From contig JAWZYV010019520.1 in the NCBI GenBank assembly GCA_038373885.1, forward strand, positions 310,001 to 374,000: a stretch of DNA of 64,000 bases. The letters are read 5' to 3'. Below, piece after piece: positions 12,138-25,202 of this stretch. The notes beneath the pieces were generated by a model that was not told where the DNA came from, did no database searches, and worked only from the letters and a program-made list of their open reading frames with translations. The translations under genes and the position numbers were made by a program. This stretch comes from Cheiracanthium punctorium. Taxonomy: Eukaryota; Arthropoda; Arachnida; Araneae; Cheiracanthiidae. Numbering within the stretch: position 1 is the first letter of the stretch; each line of letters opens with the position of its first letter.

Positions 12138-12224
12138 TACTCCGACTTACACGAATTCGACTTACGCGGTTATCGTTCGGTCCCACCTATCGCGTAAGCG
12201 TAAGTCGGAGGTATTACTGTACAT
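12138..12224. mobile_element. Pogo/Tigger-like terminus fragment
   Basis: ACTCCGACTTACACG at the left and CGTAAGTCGGAGGTATTACTG at the right are inverted copies around a short centre, and the right side ends in TACTGTA. This fits a Tc1/mariner-superfamily (pogo-type) end or a very short internal-deletion derivative. The ends are not fixed. Confidence 0.35.
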
Positions 12225-12485
12225 GCTTTTAGATTACTACTAGCACAGTGATGTTTTTCTTCTAAGTTTTAAACACAAACCTCCCTCCACATGGAACTCT
12301 TACCCTGAAACCGGATATAGTGTATCGGATTACCACAAGATTTCCTTCTCCCCTATTCCTTAAAATTTCTGTTTATTTCACGCTTTTTTTTTTTTTTTTT
12401 TTGTTCTAATCTCAGTGTGTCATCTCTTCAAAAATCGAATGCACTCCTAATACCAAAACTCTTGTCGCATAAAAGGTCAAGGGTT

Positions 12486-12650
12486 CTAGTGTATCGCTCG
12501 GCAGCAAATTTAACGGCCGGGTATATTTGAGTAGTTTTCTCCAGTTGTCACGTGAATATGCGTTAGAACCCTTTAAAAAGTCCTTCGCTCGAGGCATCCT
12601 TCCTTTAGACAGATAATGCTTGTGTAGCTTAACCTTAAAACCTTTTAAAT
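12486..12650 (+). mobile_element. SINE 3'-half fragment
   Basis: Shares the body of the SINE at 38265-38505: a TTTCTCCAG block, then GTGAATANNCGTTAGAACCC, then AAAGTCCT, then a GGCA/CAGAT block. The tRNA-like head is missing or too diverged to see. The minus-strand short frame over it is a chance frame. Confidence 0.5.
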
Positions 12651-13141
12651 TTATCCTTACCAATTTTTAGCATTCTGCCTCCCCCCTCCACTAGAAAAAA
12701 AAGTGTTTGTTTAGTTTTAATAGTACACTATCAAAATAGTATTCGAATTCGATAATTCCCAATGTTGTTACGATTGGTTTTAAAATTATATTAAATTTCA
12801 TAAATAAAATTATTAATAAAATTACACATATTTACAAGATTTTGTATCCAGTATAAAATAGGGTATTTCTTATGTAATTTAGGCCGCTAATTTCGGAAAT
12901 GCAATCAGTTTGTGCCTAGGACCCTCAGATTTTGAGATATCTGCAACATTTTATAAATTACTCAGAATATTTTTCTAAGCATAATAATGATATAAAATTA
13001 GTTATAATAACAGAGATATGAAATGGAAAACGTAATTTTATCATAATGTGCCTGTGAAATGTTGTATTCTGACTTAGTTTTCAAAAAGAGAATGTAGGTC
13101 ACCACAAGGTGGCGCTTCGTTATAGTGGGAGTCATCGATTA

Positions 13142-14269
13142 AATCCGTCGAAGCCAATACCACATTGTGAAACTGCTAGAGACTTAGGCCTTTCTAAAGA
13201 AAAATCTGAATTGCCTGCTTCTCATTTTCAAGGCTGGAACTTGTTGGCTTCATAAGAACTTCATGCAATATTTTGAAATGTCTGAATCACTTAGTTACTG
13301 CAGCAATATTGATGGATTGATGCAAGCCCTTGCCCACGAACACAAGTCAGAAGAGTGGAGACTGTTTGTTGATGCATCAGTCTTAAGTTGAAAGGCTGTA
13401 CTACACACTGGTAACATTCAACATCTATTTCCCCCGCACATACAGTATACATGAAAGAATTATGAAAGCATGGATTTTCTTTTGGATGAAATTCAGTACA
13501 TAAAATACAAGTGGAAAATTTGAGGTGATTTTAAAGTAATTGGACTTATGTTAGGCTTACAACTGGGTTATACAAAGTATCCATGTTTTCTGTGTGAATG
13601 GGACAGCCGGAATAAGGATGAACATTACATAAGAAAGGTTTGGCTACCTCGTGAAAATTTCATCACCGGTCAAAAAAATATATGCAAACAGCTAGTTGAC
13701 CCTAAGGATGTACTTCTCCCTCCTCTTCACATAAAACTTGGACTTATCAAGAATTTTGTTAAAAGTATGGACAGAGAAGGCAAAGGATTCAAATAAATTG
13801 TGCTGAAATTCCCTCGAATAAGTGATTCTAAAATTAAGGAAGGTGTTATTGCTGGTTTTCAAATTCGGGATCTTTTGAAATATGAAAAATTCGCTCAATG
13901 TCTAAATATAACAGAATTAGCTGGCTGGTCTGCATTCAAAGATGTGGTCACAAACTTTCTTGGGTTTTACAGAAGCCCACATTACAAGACCATAGTTCAC
14001 AAATTACTGTCACCATACAAAGCTCAAGGCTCTGTAACATATCCCTTAAAATCCACTTCCTTCACTCTCACCTTGACTTCTTCCCTGCAAATTTAGGCAT
14101 CGTCAGTGATGAACCCGGGGAGAGGTTTCACCAAGACATAGCGTAGATGGAGAAAAGATATCAAGGTAGATGGAATCCCAATATGCTGGCCAACTACTGT
14201 TGGGGACTCATTAGGGAAGCACCACAGCACATTTATAAACGAAAATCTAAAGCTGTTGCGTTTCCATAA
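13142..14269 (+). pseudogene. Broken copy of a multicopy arthropod protein (CFLCEWDSR family)
   Basis: Adjacent frames can be read as one protein lineage: TKYPCFLCEWDSRNKDEHY (about 13573-13630), then LPPLHIKLGLIKNFVKSMD, then LKFPRISDSKIKEG, then MSLKIHFLHSHLDFFPANLG and ERFHQDIA near 14140, ending at a TAA at 14267-14269. I recognise this as a family found in many near-identical, non-allelic copies in arthropod genomes, probably carried by a transposable element. I do not know its biochemical function. This copy is dead: there are in-frame stops near 13388, 13794 and 14144, a frame change near 14030-14040, and a decayed N-terminal part before 13548. No introns or TIRs were identified. Confidence 0.6.
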
Positions 14270-15272
14270 ATATTGTTCATGTGTTAAATTGTAAAAGTGA
14301 ACTGTGTACAATAAATGTATAAATACAAATCTTGTTCAGTGAATGTTACTCAATGAACAACATTATGTTTAAAAAAAAGTTGAAGACATATAATTTTTTC
14401 CATTAAAATGCTTAATAAAAATAAAATTATCTAATAAAGAAACGTTTCGTTAATAAATAAATAAATAAGCTACATTAATAAATTGCAAATATCTCGAAAT
14501 CTACGGGTCCTAGAGAAAAATCATAAGTATATTCGGAATCAGCAACTAAAAATACACACAAAAAAACTGTGTTTCGGAACCGATACAGAAATGAAGTTAA
14601 ATTTTGTAAATATGTGTTATTAATGGAATGAAATGCCCCAAAATAATAATAATAAAATGAAAAGAAAAATATGCTTAGATTTGTTAGAAAGAAAAGTGAA
14701 AGAAAAGATAATGATAATACAGAAAATAAACATGATTCCTAAAACAATTATTATTAAAAACCGAATGAAAAAATTTTTAATTATTTTTAGGCTATATCAT
14801 AGGCTTAAAACAAATAATAAACCCACGTATATGAAGTTGGTCTAGTAAAATGAAGGTAGAGGAGTGGCAACTGTTTAGTTCCAGTGCACATTAGCTTTGT
14901 TTTGTATGTGCTTAATTAAGGCACTTTTAATCTGGGAATTAGACGTTGTATATGGGATTTCCCTAGAACAGTTCCTGATACACTTCGAAGCTTCTTTCTC
15001 AAAATTCGAATTCAAAGATTTTTTATTTGCAATGTTGTTTGTTATGTAATGATGTTATATGCAATTTGATGTTATATGCAATTGTTATAAGCATTTTGTG
15101 TTGTTTATAAATACATAGCTGTGAAAGTTTGTTTCTTTGTCCTTGTAGAAATCTGCACCGTTTGGCAGTAATACATTGAGAACTCCCCCAGTAAGTTTGT
15201 TCGGATAAAATAATTAAAATGGGGAGGATCTTTGCACAAAGACAAGACGGTCGGGGTATCCGGGAAGCCATA
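14270..15272. other. Non-coding, no gene seen
   Basis: AT-rich, A-rich low-complexity sequence. The lysine/asparagine-rich frame at about 14633-14845 is a translation of A-rich DNA. Confidence 0.5.
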
Positions 15273-15280
15273 ACCCCAGG

Positions 15281-15735
15281 CAGTGGCGCACATAGGACTT
15301 TATCTTGGAGGGGGGTCCAGCTTCCAGCTCATTAAGATCTGACACTAACCACCTGAAAAAATTAATTTTTCTTAAATCGTTATCCCCCTTTATTGTGCGT
15401 TTATTTAGTTATCATAACTGCTAAAAATAAGAATTTAAAAAGCCTGCTAACAAATCTAAATGTCAAAAATTACATGATTTAACAATGTAAAATTGGTAAC
15501 TCTTTTAGGGGCAAGGGCGGATTAAAGGCGCCGGCGGAGGAGCGACCTCCCCCCCCCGAGACAAAAGAAATTAATGTAAAAGATCCTATTTTATTTCCAT
15601 AAAATGGAGGTATATGTCAATCTTCTAACTAACCGCCCCCACCGACAAACTAACCGCCCCACGACAAACTTGCATTTCCGCCACTGTTTAGGAGAGGTCC
15701 AGACCCCTTGGACGCCTGCTTTGTGTGCGCCACTG
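15281..15735. mobile_element. hAT-type MITE, CAGTGGCGCAC ends
   Basis: Starts CAGTGGCGCAC and ends GTGCGCCACTG (15725-15735). The flanking octamers ACCCCAGG (15273-15280) and ACCCCAGA (15736-15743) match at 7 of 8 positions, as expected for the 8-bp duplication of hAT elements. There is no transposase. G-rich and C-rich runs inside, and a GGCGGATTAAAGG block near 15508, suggest an additional nested MITE. Confidence 0.65.
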
Positions 15736-15743
15736 ACCCCAGA

Positions 15744-16888
15744 TAAATACAAAATACATGATATACCTCTGTTTGCTCCCTTTCGGATGCTCGTTCCTTC
15801 CTTACACTTTATTATTTTATTTTACACCCCCCCCACCACACACACACACACTCATCTAAAAAAATAAACCCCTTAAATATTGGGCATTTTTTTCATAGTG
15901 CGCTTTTTCCCCGCCCACCACATCATTCACCATTAGTGCATGGTGAATGTCTTCATTTCCCGGCATAAGTGAGAAATAAGGATATTTAGCAAATATTTCA
16001 GACACACGCCAAGCGACAATAATATGAATGTTGACATTCACCAGTGAAAGTCGGCATTCTCCAGATTTCCGACTTCCACGGAAACATATGCATATACTAC
16101 CTGTGATAAACACTGTTCTAAACCATGCTCTTTCTCTTTATCATAGAGATCTTGAGGATTCTCAAACTCAACACTATCGAATGTCTCACAGACTTCGAGA
16201 TAAAATGAATAAATAATAAGCGATAACTTATATTTTCTGTAATAGCTGATAACTTTCTTTTTTATTCTCAGCTTCTATCGATTGAGGAAGTGTCTCAGCC
16301 AAACGACAAAGAAGCAAACCTCCAATCTCCCAACAATAATAAAATACTGATGCAATCTTTTTTTTTTCTGGATGCTCACGATTATTTGAGTAGCATTTTA
16401 TTTTTTAAACGGGGAAGGAAAAAAAAAATCAGCCTTCATCTTCTGACAAGTAGATAACAACAAGCGAAAGCGAAAGTCAACCACGTTTTTAACAGAAAAA
16501 GAGGAAAATTAAAATACAACGACAGAGACAAAACTCGGGGTGGTGCCAGAGGTCGGAGGGTGGATTGTAAAAGCTAGCTAGCAGGTGCGTTGGTGTCAAA
16601 TTACGTGTCTCCAAACTGCTGCCCCCTCCTCGCCTCCGTTGCCATTGCAGTCGCCGTTTATAACTGCACTTGACAACTGATATTTGAGAAGATGGGCATT
16701 TTCGAGGGGTTGCCGGAATAGCTGCACTCATTCACTGCGTAGTTTGCAACACCGGAACGAACGAGACCTGAAACAAATGAAGTAATTAAACACATGGGGA
16801 AGAATACTCTTCACAATCACACTACTATTACTCTAATACACTCTATGTTCACAACACGTAGCTATTGCTGCATATGCAAGATTTTCTC
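15744..16888. other. Non-coding, no gene seen
   Basis: (CA)n near 15836-15850 and several homopolymers. The short frames carry no recognised domain. Confidence 0.45.
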
Positions 16889-16896
16889 ACTGATAC

Positions 16897-17055
16897 CAGT
16901 GGCGTAGTCAGGATTTTGTTTCGGGGTGGGCTGGGTATCAAAATTATAGCTAAATGTCAATTGTAAACTAAATACCTAATTGTAAGCTAAGTAAAGGTTG
17001 GGGGCTGAGGGGGGAGCAGCAACCCCCCTCAGCCCCCACTCTGGCTACGCAACTG
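16897..17055. mobile_element. hAT-type MITE, 159 bp, perfect 8-bp target duplication
   Basis: Begins CAGTGGCGTAGTCAGG and ends TCTGGCTACGCAACTG (imperfect TIR). It is flanked by ACTGATAC on both sides (16889-16896 and 17056-17063). An 8-bp duplication and CAGTGG-type ends are diagnostic for hAT MITEs. The GGGGGCTGAGGGGGG / CCCCCCTCAGCCCCC pair inside can form a hairpin. Confidence 0.8.
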
Positions 17056-17108
17056 ACTGATACTACAAACGTTATTTTATTAGGTGACTAATCCTTACTC
17101 GTTACTTT

Positions 17109-17607
17109 CCGAACATGTACCATCTAAAGAGAGTATTGTAATTATGAAAAAATTCGACTTCGAGATTTTGGTGTATTTTGTATTTTTCGAGATTTTGGTG
17201 ACACGTTTTGAGGTCTTCTGAATTCATTTATGCTATTTTTACGAGATGTATGTATGTGTGTGTGTGTGTGTGTGTATGCGAGTGAACACGATAGCCCCTA
17301 AACGGTAAATTCGATTGAGCTCAAATTGGGTATATATGTTATAAACCACCATCGTAAGACCGGTATTGATTTTGATGTGTATAGGACTTACAGCTTTTCT
17401 ACAGGGCTACGACAAAGATTTCTTTTACATTATGACATATGGGGTTAAATTCTTGAAAGTTCGCTAGCGTTTAAACGGTGCATTCGATTGAGCTTCAATT
17501 TGGTATATGTGTTTGGATTATTCATCCATTAAAATTTAGTTAAATGCTTGGTAATGATCTTAATCGTAAGTGTTCGGAAAGTCGAGTGGAGTCACTCCAG
17601 ATTTTTT
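17109..17607. repeat. Interspersed repeat with internal (GT)n, short-allele copy
   Basis: Shares most of its length with 23610-24158: ACTTTCCGAACATGTACCAT at the left, a GTGAACACGATAGC block after the (GT)n tract, and TTCGGAAAGTCGAGTGGAGT at the right. ACTTTCCGAA and TTCGGAAAGT form an inverted pair, and the tail contains the near-palindrome TGGAGTCACTCCA. In this copy the (GT)n tract (about 17248-17274) is only about 12 units long. The element class is unknown. Confidence 0.6.
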
Positions 17608-18206
17608 ATTGAGTGGCTAATCATTAAAGAGTATAGTATGCGTCCTACTTGCAAGTGCAAGTACAGTACATTTTCCGTATTTTCACGAAACTTTTTTATA
17701 TTGCACTTCAAGCTATTTATAGATTTTAAGAGATACAGAAGAGTTCCGCTATTCCAAACTAATTTTCATCGAGCTCTTCGATTTAGCGGGATTTCGTAAT
17801 TGACGGACTTCATGAGTAATATCAACGTATTGATTTGTTAAGGCGTAAATTAAGTGCAGGCAAGGTCGCTTTTCTTCTTAGGCACATGCCAAGGGCGCAA
17901 AAGATTGAGGGGCGCAAAAATTTTGTAGAAGCACAGGGACAGTGACTCAACAAAGAATAAGGATGCCTAAAAGGAAAACATATAGTAAATGGCGATAAGC
18001 TATGAAAAAGATGATAATTAACAAGTTGAAAACAGCTCATACAATAATGTATACTCAATACTATAATTGCAAACGATTCTATTAATTTACTGTTCTAAAT
18101 AACGAAAAGATGGATGGGTTTCTTTGATACCGTAGTAAGGTAAGAAATGAACAAGAGTGGTCAAACCATAGCACTTTCTTTTCCTTATGGCTGCCGTTTG
18201 CTAGCT

Positions 18207-18430
18207 CCGGAGGTCTATTCTCCGACGGTTATTGGAAAATAGTCGTTGGTTAGCTGCCAATTGTCCCAGTTTCTTAGTTATCGATCGCGGTAACAATTAC
18301 GGAAGGCCGTTTAGCCAATCACAAGAACCCCTTGATACTCCTTCTTAAGACTCAACCTCAAGTGACCTTAAGACGAGACAGAGTTAACCACCGACTGTTT
18401 CCCGACAACCGAGGGAGAATAGACCTCCGG
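18207..18430. mobile_element. TIR MITE, 224 bp, CCGGAGGTCTATTCTCC ends
   Basis: CCGGAGGTCTATTCTCC at 18207-18223 and its exact inverted copy GGAGAATAGACCTCCGG at 18414-18430. The inversion continues imperfectly for another 25 or so bases (CGGTTATTGG... against ...CCGACAACCG). There is no reading frame and the target duplication is not resolved. Confidence 0.65.
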
Positions 18431-18842
18431 GATATGGCGGGGCCATAAGTGGTGGATAATGGAAAGTCTCTCCCAAAAGAAAAAACATAGAAAGGAAAAA
18501 GAATATGAGAGTTAAGGGAAAATCCAAACTGCTAAGGTAAACCATAACTAGTAAGGTAAGAACTGAATTAGTGGGGTACTCTGAAAATAGTCGGGAGGGG
18601 GCGGCGGCAACAATTTGAAGTGCCTAGGGCGCCGACGTAGTTAAAAACGGCCATGAATGCAGGACCATCAGTACTGCAAGTAACCAGCACAGATATAGCA
18701 GTATAGATGTACTATAAGTAACCAGCTTTCATTTCAATTTGCTTTCAGGCGTAAATAAATCTGCATTTATTCATAAACATCTTTTTAATTTCTCTTGTTT
18801 TAAAGTTTGAAAAACCGGTATCTTTTTTCTGTATTGTGTGTA

Positions 18843-18967
18843 TTAAGGCAAACCTGCCTAGGATGGGGGGGGGGGGCTTGGTCAGGGGACTTTCTATGAG
18901 GTCCTAACGCGTATTAACGTTACATCTGGAGAAACCCGCGAACCGTTAGATCGACAGCCGCGCGACG
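18843..18967 (-). mobile_element. SINE fragment (minus strand)
   Basis: Read on the minus strand, it has the same order of blocks as the SINE at 38265-38505: GGCTGTCGATCTAACGGTTC, TTTCTCCAGATGTAACG, AATACGCGTTAGGACC, AAAGTCC, CATCCTAGGCAGG. The tRNA-like head is cut off exactly where a CAGTGCCGGATCC (hAT-MITE-like) end begins at 18968. Confidence 0.6.
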
Positions 18968-19406
18968 CAGTGCCGGATCCAGAATTTTTTTTGGGGAGGG
19001 GCTGAATTTAAAAAAAGTAAGAGGAAGAAAATCTGAGACACTTTCAGATTTTAAAGGTTTATTATACACTTTGGCGAGAGACGGGCTTTAAAGAAGGAAT
19101 CAGCTCAAGAAAGACAAACACGGTATACTCATCGATTATGATGCACATTCGAAACAATATTTAAAACGGTGAAGTATAGTTGGAATATAGTTGGCGAAGA
19201 TTGTAAAATAGTTTTAGTATCGATTTTAAGATAGATTTTGATTCCAAAGAGGGCTTTTATGGAACAAGGTAGAAAAATGCGGCACACTCATGAATAATGA
19301 TACACTTTCCAACTTAATGGAATAAAGAAGAAAAAGAGGAACGACGCATAAATTATGATACGCTTTTAATCACTTTAGTGCGTACTTAAAATCTGAAAGT
19401 ATTTCA

Positions 19407-19444
<38 letters not shown>

Positions 19445-22400
19445 GGAGGGGTAAACAACATTTTTTGAAAGGAAAATGTTGATAAATTTAAACAACAACA
19501 ACAAAAAGAAAACATGAAAAGCGCGTGAACTGAAATTATGAAATAGGGTTAGGTTGGGGGGGGGGGAGGGGAATGGAGTGAAAACCGTGCATTTTTAAAA
19601 AAATGTTCTAAAATCAAGCTGTTAAATTTATGTAAATTAAACTATTGGTGTATATTACATACATTTGACTTATACAGATTGAAAATATAGCATTGATTTT
19701 TAACGTTATCAAAATACTTTTCTATAGTGCCATTTTTAGTGAGGCAAGTACTGATACCCTCATTTCCATACATGGTGGGGAAGATAGGGATAGTACAGAA
19801 GTACCTGCATACTTTAAATAAAAGTTATATTAATGCTATGAATGAATGAAAAGGCGCTCAATTTAATGTATTCTTAATATACTGATAAAGAAAAAATGCA
19901 CAGAAAAGGATTATTTCCCAAAATATTTAGCTAACTCCTTAACGGTCTTATTTTCAAGAAAACGGTCATAAACGTGCCAACATTTTTAATACAGGAAATT
20001 GCATGAAAATAAGTGCTTGTACAATATTTACTCGTTTTAATTGGACGTTTTTGTTTTAAGCGCGAAAGGAAAAAAAAAATAAGAAAACGGAAAAGCCAAC
20101 ATTTAGGGTTTAAAAACCAAAAGAGAATTTTATAAAACTTACTTCGAAAAATAAATACAGATTTGAAAGTTTTCTTTGAACATAAGAAAAAAAAAGTGAA
20201 CTAAGATTGCACAGTGCATATCACCATGTGCGGCCTGGCATGGTAAGCAAGGTAAGCATAGCATCGGGGCACCGTCTTCGAAGGGACGTCATTTCGAACT
20301 CAAATACTGAGTAGAGCATAAAAGAGAGCACCTTTTTTCCGTGTGCAGGGGGGGGGGGGCACTTACCCTAGGGCCGCCCCTTCATATCACAAGTACACGT
20401 ATTTGAGTACTGCCACAATCTATTTAAAAATGAACTATCTTCGAATCAAGTTAAAATAGTCTGGTATTGTCATCTGTTGTGTAAAATGAGATATAAAAAA
20501 GTCCGTGCATAAGAATTGAAATGCTCTCATCTTTCTGGCACATAACATTTGAACACATATTGCCCTTCAATATCACGGACACGAGAAATAGAGGGAAAAA
20601 GCTTAGCCAGTGATTTTGACGGGAGCGAGGCTTAAAAGGGTTAAAAAAATAATGTCCACGATTATCAAATTCAGGTTCGTGGCAAATGTTACTTAGTTCC
20701 ACACAGGAGTGTAGGCAAGAGATAGCTGATGTATCCACCCCACGAAATGAGTAAACATAAGATATAAAAAATTACAAATTCGTGGATAAGTTTGAAAGCT
20801 CACCTTGAAAAGTTTGAGGTTCAGCTACAGACCTAATCCAGATTTAATATTTTCTCTAATGTATGTTTTTCCAACTGCAACGATTTCAAATTCCAATCAC
20901 GAATTTCTTTTTTCTTTCTTTTTTCAAAATTCATTTTTACATGCGAACACTTGTAGACAAAATAAAGGGGTTCCATTCCTTCCCCCCCCCCAAAAAAAAA
21001 GATATGTTATACTGATTTTTTTGTAGTTATATTGCATTCTAGTTTTATGTTTATCACAGTCTGATGTGACTAAGATTTTAAGCCGGTCCATGACATTTCG
21101 GTCCAGCCATTTCAGTCCCGCCGTTTCGGTCCTGTTGCTTTTTTGGTACCTTCCCGTTTTGGTTCCGTAACTGTTTCAATTCTTCTCTTTTGATACAGAT
21201 ATTCCATTCCATTTGTTACTTTTTTTTCTTATTACAGTGGGTATGTATAAATGGCCCTGAATTTGTAAAATAATTTTGTGTTTATGTATTAATGGTGATT
21301 ACATGACGTGATGTTTTAAATTACAGTATGTAACATCTGTTTTTTCCCAGTTGTGCAGTTATATTTACATTGTGTAATTATAGTTTAATATATGTGATTA
21401 TAATTTCATGTAATCATGTATAATTGTAAAGTCTGGTAAACAGACGAATAAAAAAATAATAATAAAAAGATTGTTGTGCTAACTATCGCCACGCGCTGCA
21501 ATCAGGAAACTCCTTTCAAATAATTCCCATATTGAAAATAAGAAAATGTTTCAAAAGAGGCTAAATGGTAGAAGTCAAAAATTATCTATAATAATAATAA
21601 TATTAATAACAAAAGGGATAAGGATCATTCTAATTACACTGGAATTACCGTTTTGTATAATCGATAATACGTGTAAATCGCTAAGAAGTGATTGTAAGTT
21701 GAGAAATTAAAATCAATCCAAACAACAATAAATTAAATTCATATTAACTTTATTGGAAAAAACGGGTGTACCGAAACGTCCTGCTTCGATTTTAAGCACC
21801 TGAAAACAGTGATAACTTGATCGGTTGAAGAACAATCCTAAAGAATGAACGGAGGTATGCATCCTTTGGCGTTTTTACCTGCTCTAAGTGAAACTCACAC
21901 TTCTTTACGAACTACATTTCTTTAGCTGGACATCAATACGTTTTGGATGGCTGATTAACCCTTTGAGGCGCAACCCTTTCCCAATGCTGAAAAAGGGCAG
22001 ACGTTGCCATCGCTCGACTTCACTACCAGCAAGATGGCGGACGATCGAAACGTTCATTGCGTACCATAGATCTAGAGACCCTTTTTTGACGACAGCTGGC
22101 TGTGCCGGCACAACCAGCTGCGTAAAAAAGGGTCTCTAGATCTGTGGCACGCGATGAACGTTTCGATCGTCCGCCATCTTGCTGGTAATTAAGTCGAGCG
22201 ATGGCAACGGCTGCCCTTTTTTCAGCATTGGGCAATCTATCCAGCTGCTCTCGCATTCTTCCATTTTTCAGCAGATGTCAGTGCTGTTAAAAATAATCGT
22301 GATCATTTTTTTGCGGAAATGACGTGCTAAAAAGTAAAGGATTCCCGTGGAGCTCTGTCACCCGCAACTATTTTTATAGAAATCAAATCTATTCTTCGTG

Positions 22401-23317
22401 ACTGGCAACAGTCAAAACGTCAGAGTTTGGTGTTCCCAGAGTGGGAACACTGCGCGTTAAAGGGTTAATGGAAGAAATTTTATTTGTAATTTGTACGCTT
22501 ACTGCCGTCGTGTTTTTTGAAACATGATTTAAAAAGAACATGATTTAATGACATGATTTAAAAAGAAACATGTGATTTAAAAATTTAAAAAATACATGTA
22601 ATAAATAGCTCCTGAATTTACATTTTAAACTAGTTTTGTATGTTTTATGATTACGTTAGTTTAGTTAGTTTCAGCTATGAAAATAAATTGAAATGAAACC
22701 TATTAAATTTGTAGATTTTTTTAAAATTTCACACACGAATGTCAAATTTTGGGTTATTCAAGAAAAAAGTTTAAAATTCAATTTTATCAAAAACTATTGA
22801 TTTTTGGCCATGCATATGGGGGTTAAAATTGTAGCATTTTGGCTCCCCTGTCATGTCTTACCAGGGATACGTCGAGTTACCAGTAACCCTGTATACTAAT
22901 TGTATTGTCTTTTATTGTAATGTGTTAATTGTATTGTAAATTCTTTTAAGATCTCCGGCAAACGAACTCTAAATGCTGTATTCACTATTTTCGATGGACA
23001 TTATTATTTTGTAATCTTTATCAACGTATATAAGCTTGTTTTGTTTGTAATCGATGGATGTCACTAAAACACGTTTTAAATAGAGATTGCCCGTACAGTA
23101 TAATGTTATGGAATTCTTTTGTGTGCTCCTGCAAAAGATGTATAAATGCTACTTCACCGTTTTCAATAGGATTCATGGTACAGTTCATAGGAATAATACT
23201 TTTGAAGTAATCTATGCATAACTAAGGCAGCTAGAGCACGAACAAACATAGACAGATGTATCGAAATCATAACTACTTTTCCACTTTGTTGGGTGTTAAA
23301 ATTGACCGTGCTAGAAA
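18968..23317. other. Mostly non-coding; contains one MITE copy
   Basis: Starts with a CAGTGCCGGATCCAG hAT-like end. Low-complexity runs include T22 at about 19423-19444 and G12 near 20349-20360. A GGGCCGCCCC block near 20371 is MITE-like. The palindromic MITE at 21959-22464 is the only well-bounded element. No gene was seen; the 95-residue minus frame near 20451-20738 has no recognisable domain. Confidence 0.45.
21959..22464 (-). mobile_element. TTAA-flanked piggyBac-like palindromic MITE, copy 2 (reverse)
   Basis: TTAA at 21955-21958 and 22465-22468. It starts with the CCCTTTGAGGCGCAACCC end and finishes with GCGCGTTAAAGGG. The internal arms carry AGCAAGATGGCGGACGATCG (about 22029) and its inverse near 22168-22187, around a centre with CAGCTGGC...CAGCTG. 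This is the best preserved full-length copy and can serve as the reference. It has no coding capacity. Confidence 0.8.
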
Positions 23318-23609
23318 TAGAGGTGTGCAGATCGTTACAAAGTTAGATCCGCGGATACGGATATGAAAATGGATCATTTGTTTCTTATATGGATATGAAT
23401 ACGAACGTATACGGTTATGAAAACGGATAATTTCTTCTCATATCCGTGAATACGGATACGGATGTTTTTGTTGGAAATTATTTTGATGAATACATTATCA
23501 TGAAGCGATAAAATCGTACAGAGTGCGTAAATAATCTACCAGAACGATAATTCTCAGATCATGTATATTGCATGGTTTAAAAGAATAATATAGTGGTGAA
23601 AATCGTATT

Positions 23610-24158
<549 letters not shown>

Positions 24159-25202
24159 CAGATTTTTTTGTTTTGTTTTGTGATTTAACCTTTAGCACAA
24201 CGGTCGGCCAGGAGCTAAAGACACTTCTTTCCCCTATTTTGAGAGAGACAAATCTTTTTCCAATAACTAGACAACAGCAAAGCCGCTTTGTGGGGAGCCT
24301 TGATAATAGCCATTACAGGGAGTCACAAGTACTTCCCATGATCTTATCTGTGTGATCTTGCACAAGTTTTCGGAAAATCGAGTGGAGTCACTCCAGATTT
24401 TTAATAATCTTAACACGGTTTTATGCGCATTAAATTATCGAAACGCTACCAAACCAAGAGGCTTTTCAAATTTACAGAAGCTCTTGTTGTCTTATTGACA
24501 GTAGTTAAAAAAATATGTGGTTTTAGTACATATATACGACTTAGTATGTCAGACACTTGAAAACTTTTAGGATGCTTTTACAAGCATTATTACACATTGT
24601 AATAAACTATAAACCCCTGCAGGTTAAGAGACTTTCAGAATTTTTTTTATAGTAACATGATGGTGTTATTGTACTGTAACATCAAAAATCATGAATCTGT
24701 GTATATCATAGGCTGACTAAGGTTGGGGGAGTGGTGTGTCTAAGCCCTACCTAGGAAGGTTTTAGCTCCCTATATGAAAATTACACTTTCTTCAGCAAGA
24801 GATGGAGCCCTTTAGTGTTTGGGGGGTAGATGAAGTCTACCACGTATAGAAATATTTAAAAAGTTTACCAAGTTACGCCAATAGTAAATACATGCTAATA
24901 GCTTTAAATTATTAATACTAATTTAAATGGGGGACTTTTCTGCTAAACAAGGAGATTCACTTAAAACTAATAAACAATAATTACTAAGATTAAATCAATA
25001 AAATTTATGTTTAACTGCAAAAATGTTAATTAATATTATAGAATAATTTGATTTTTTTCATTTCTTTGACTTTTCCTGAAAATCCATTAAAAGATCCGTG
25101 GAAGATTACGGATAATGGCTTTTTGCTCAGACGGATACAGAAATAAAATCGGATCTTTTTTTCTTCAAATATCCGCGGATACGGATATACGGCACACCTC
25201 TA

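Larger units (their letters stand above)
10322..13141. other. Mostly non-coding, several small repeat relics
   Basis: No gene seen. A pogo/Tigger-like terminal fragment occurs at about 12138-12224, where CTCCGACTTAC and GTAAGTCGGAG form an inverted pair ending ATTACTGTA. GAA-rich and poly(A) tracts occur near 11400-11530, and a T18 run near 12386-12402. CCACAAGGTGGCGC at about 13092 is a single CTCF-like word. Confidence 0.5.

Noticed and set aside
20451..20738. 95-codon minus-strand frame with several cysteines
   Set aside because: No recognised domain, no start or splice context, and embedded in filler. Kept out as unsupported.
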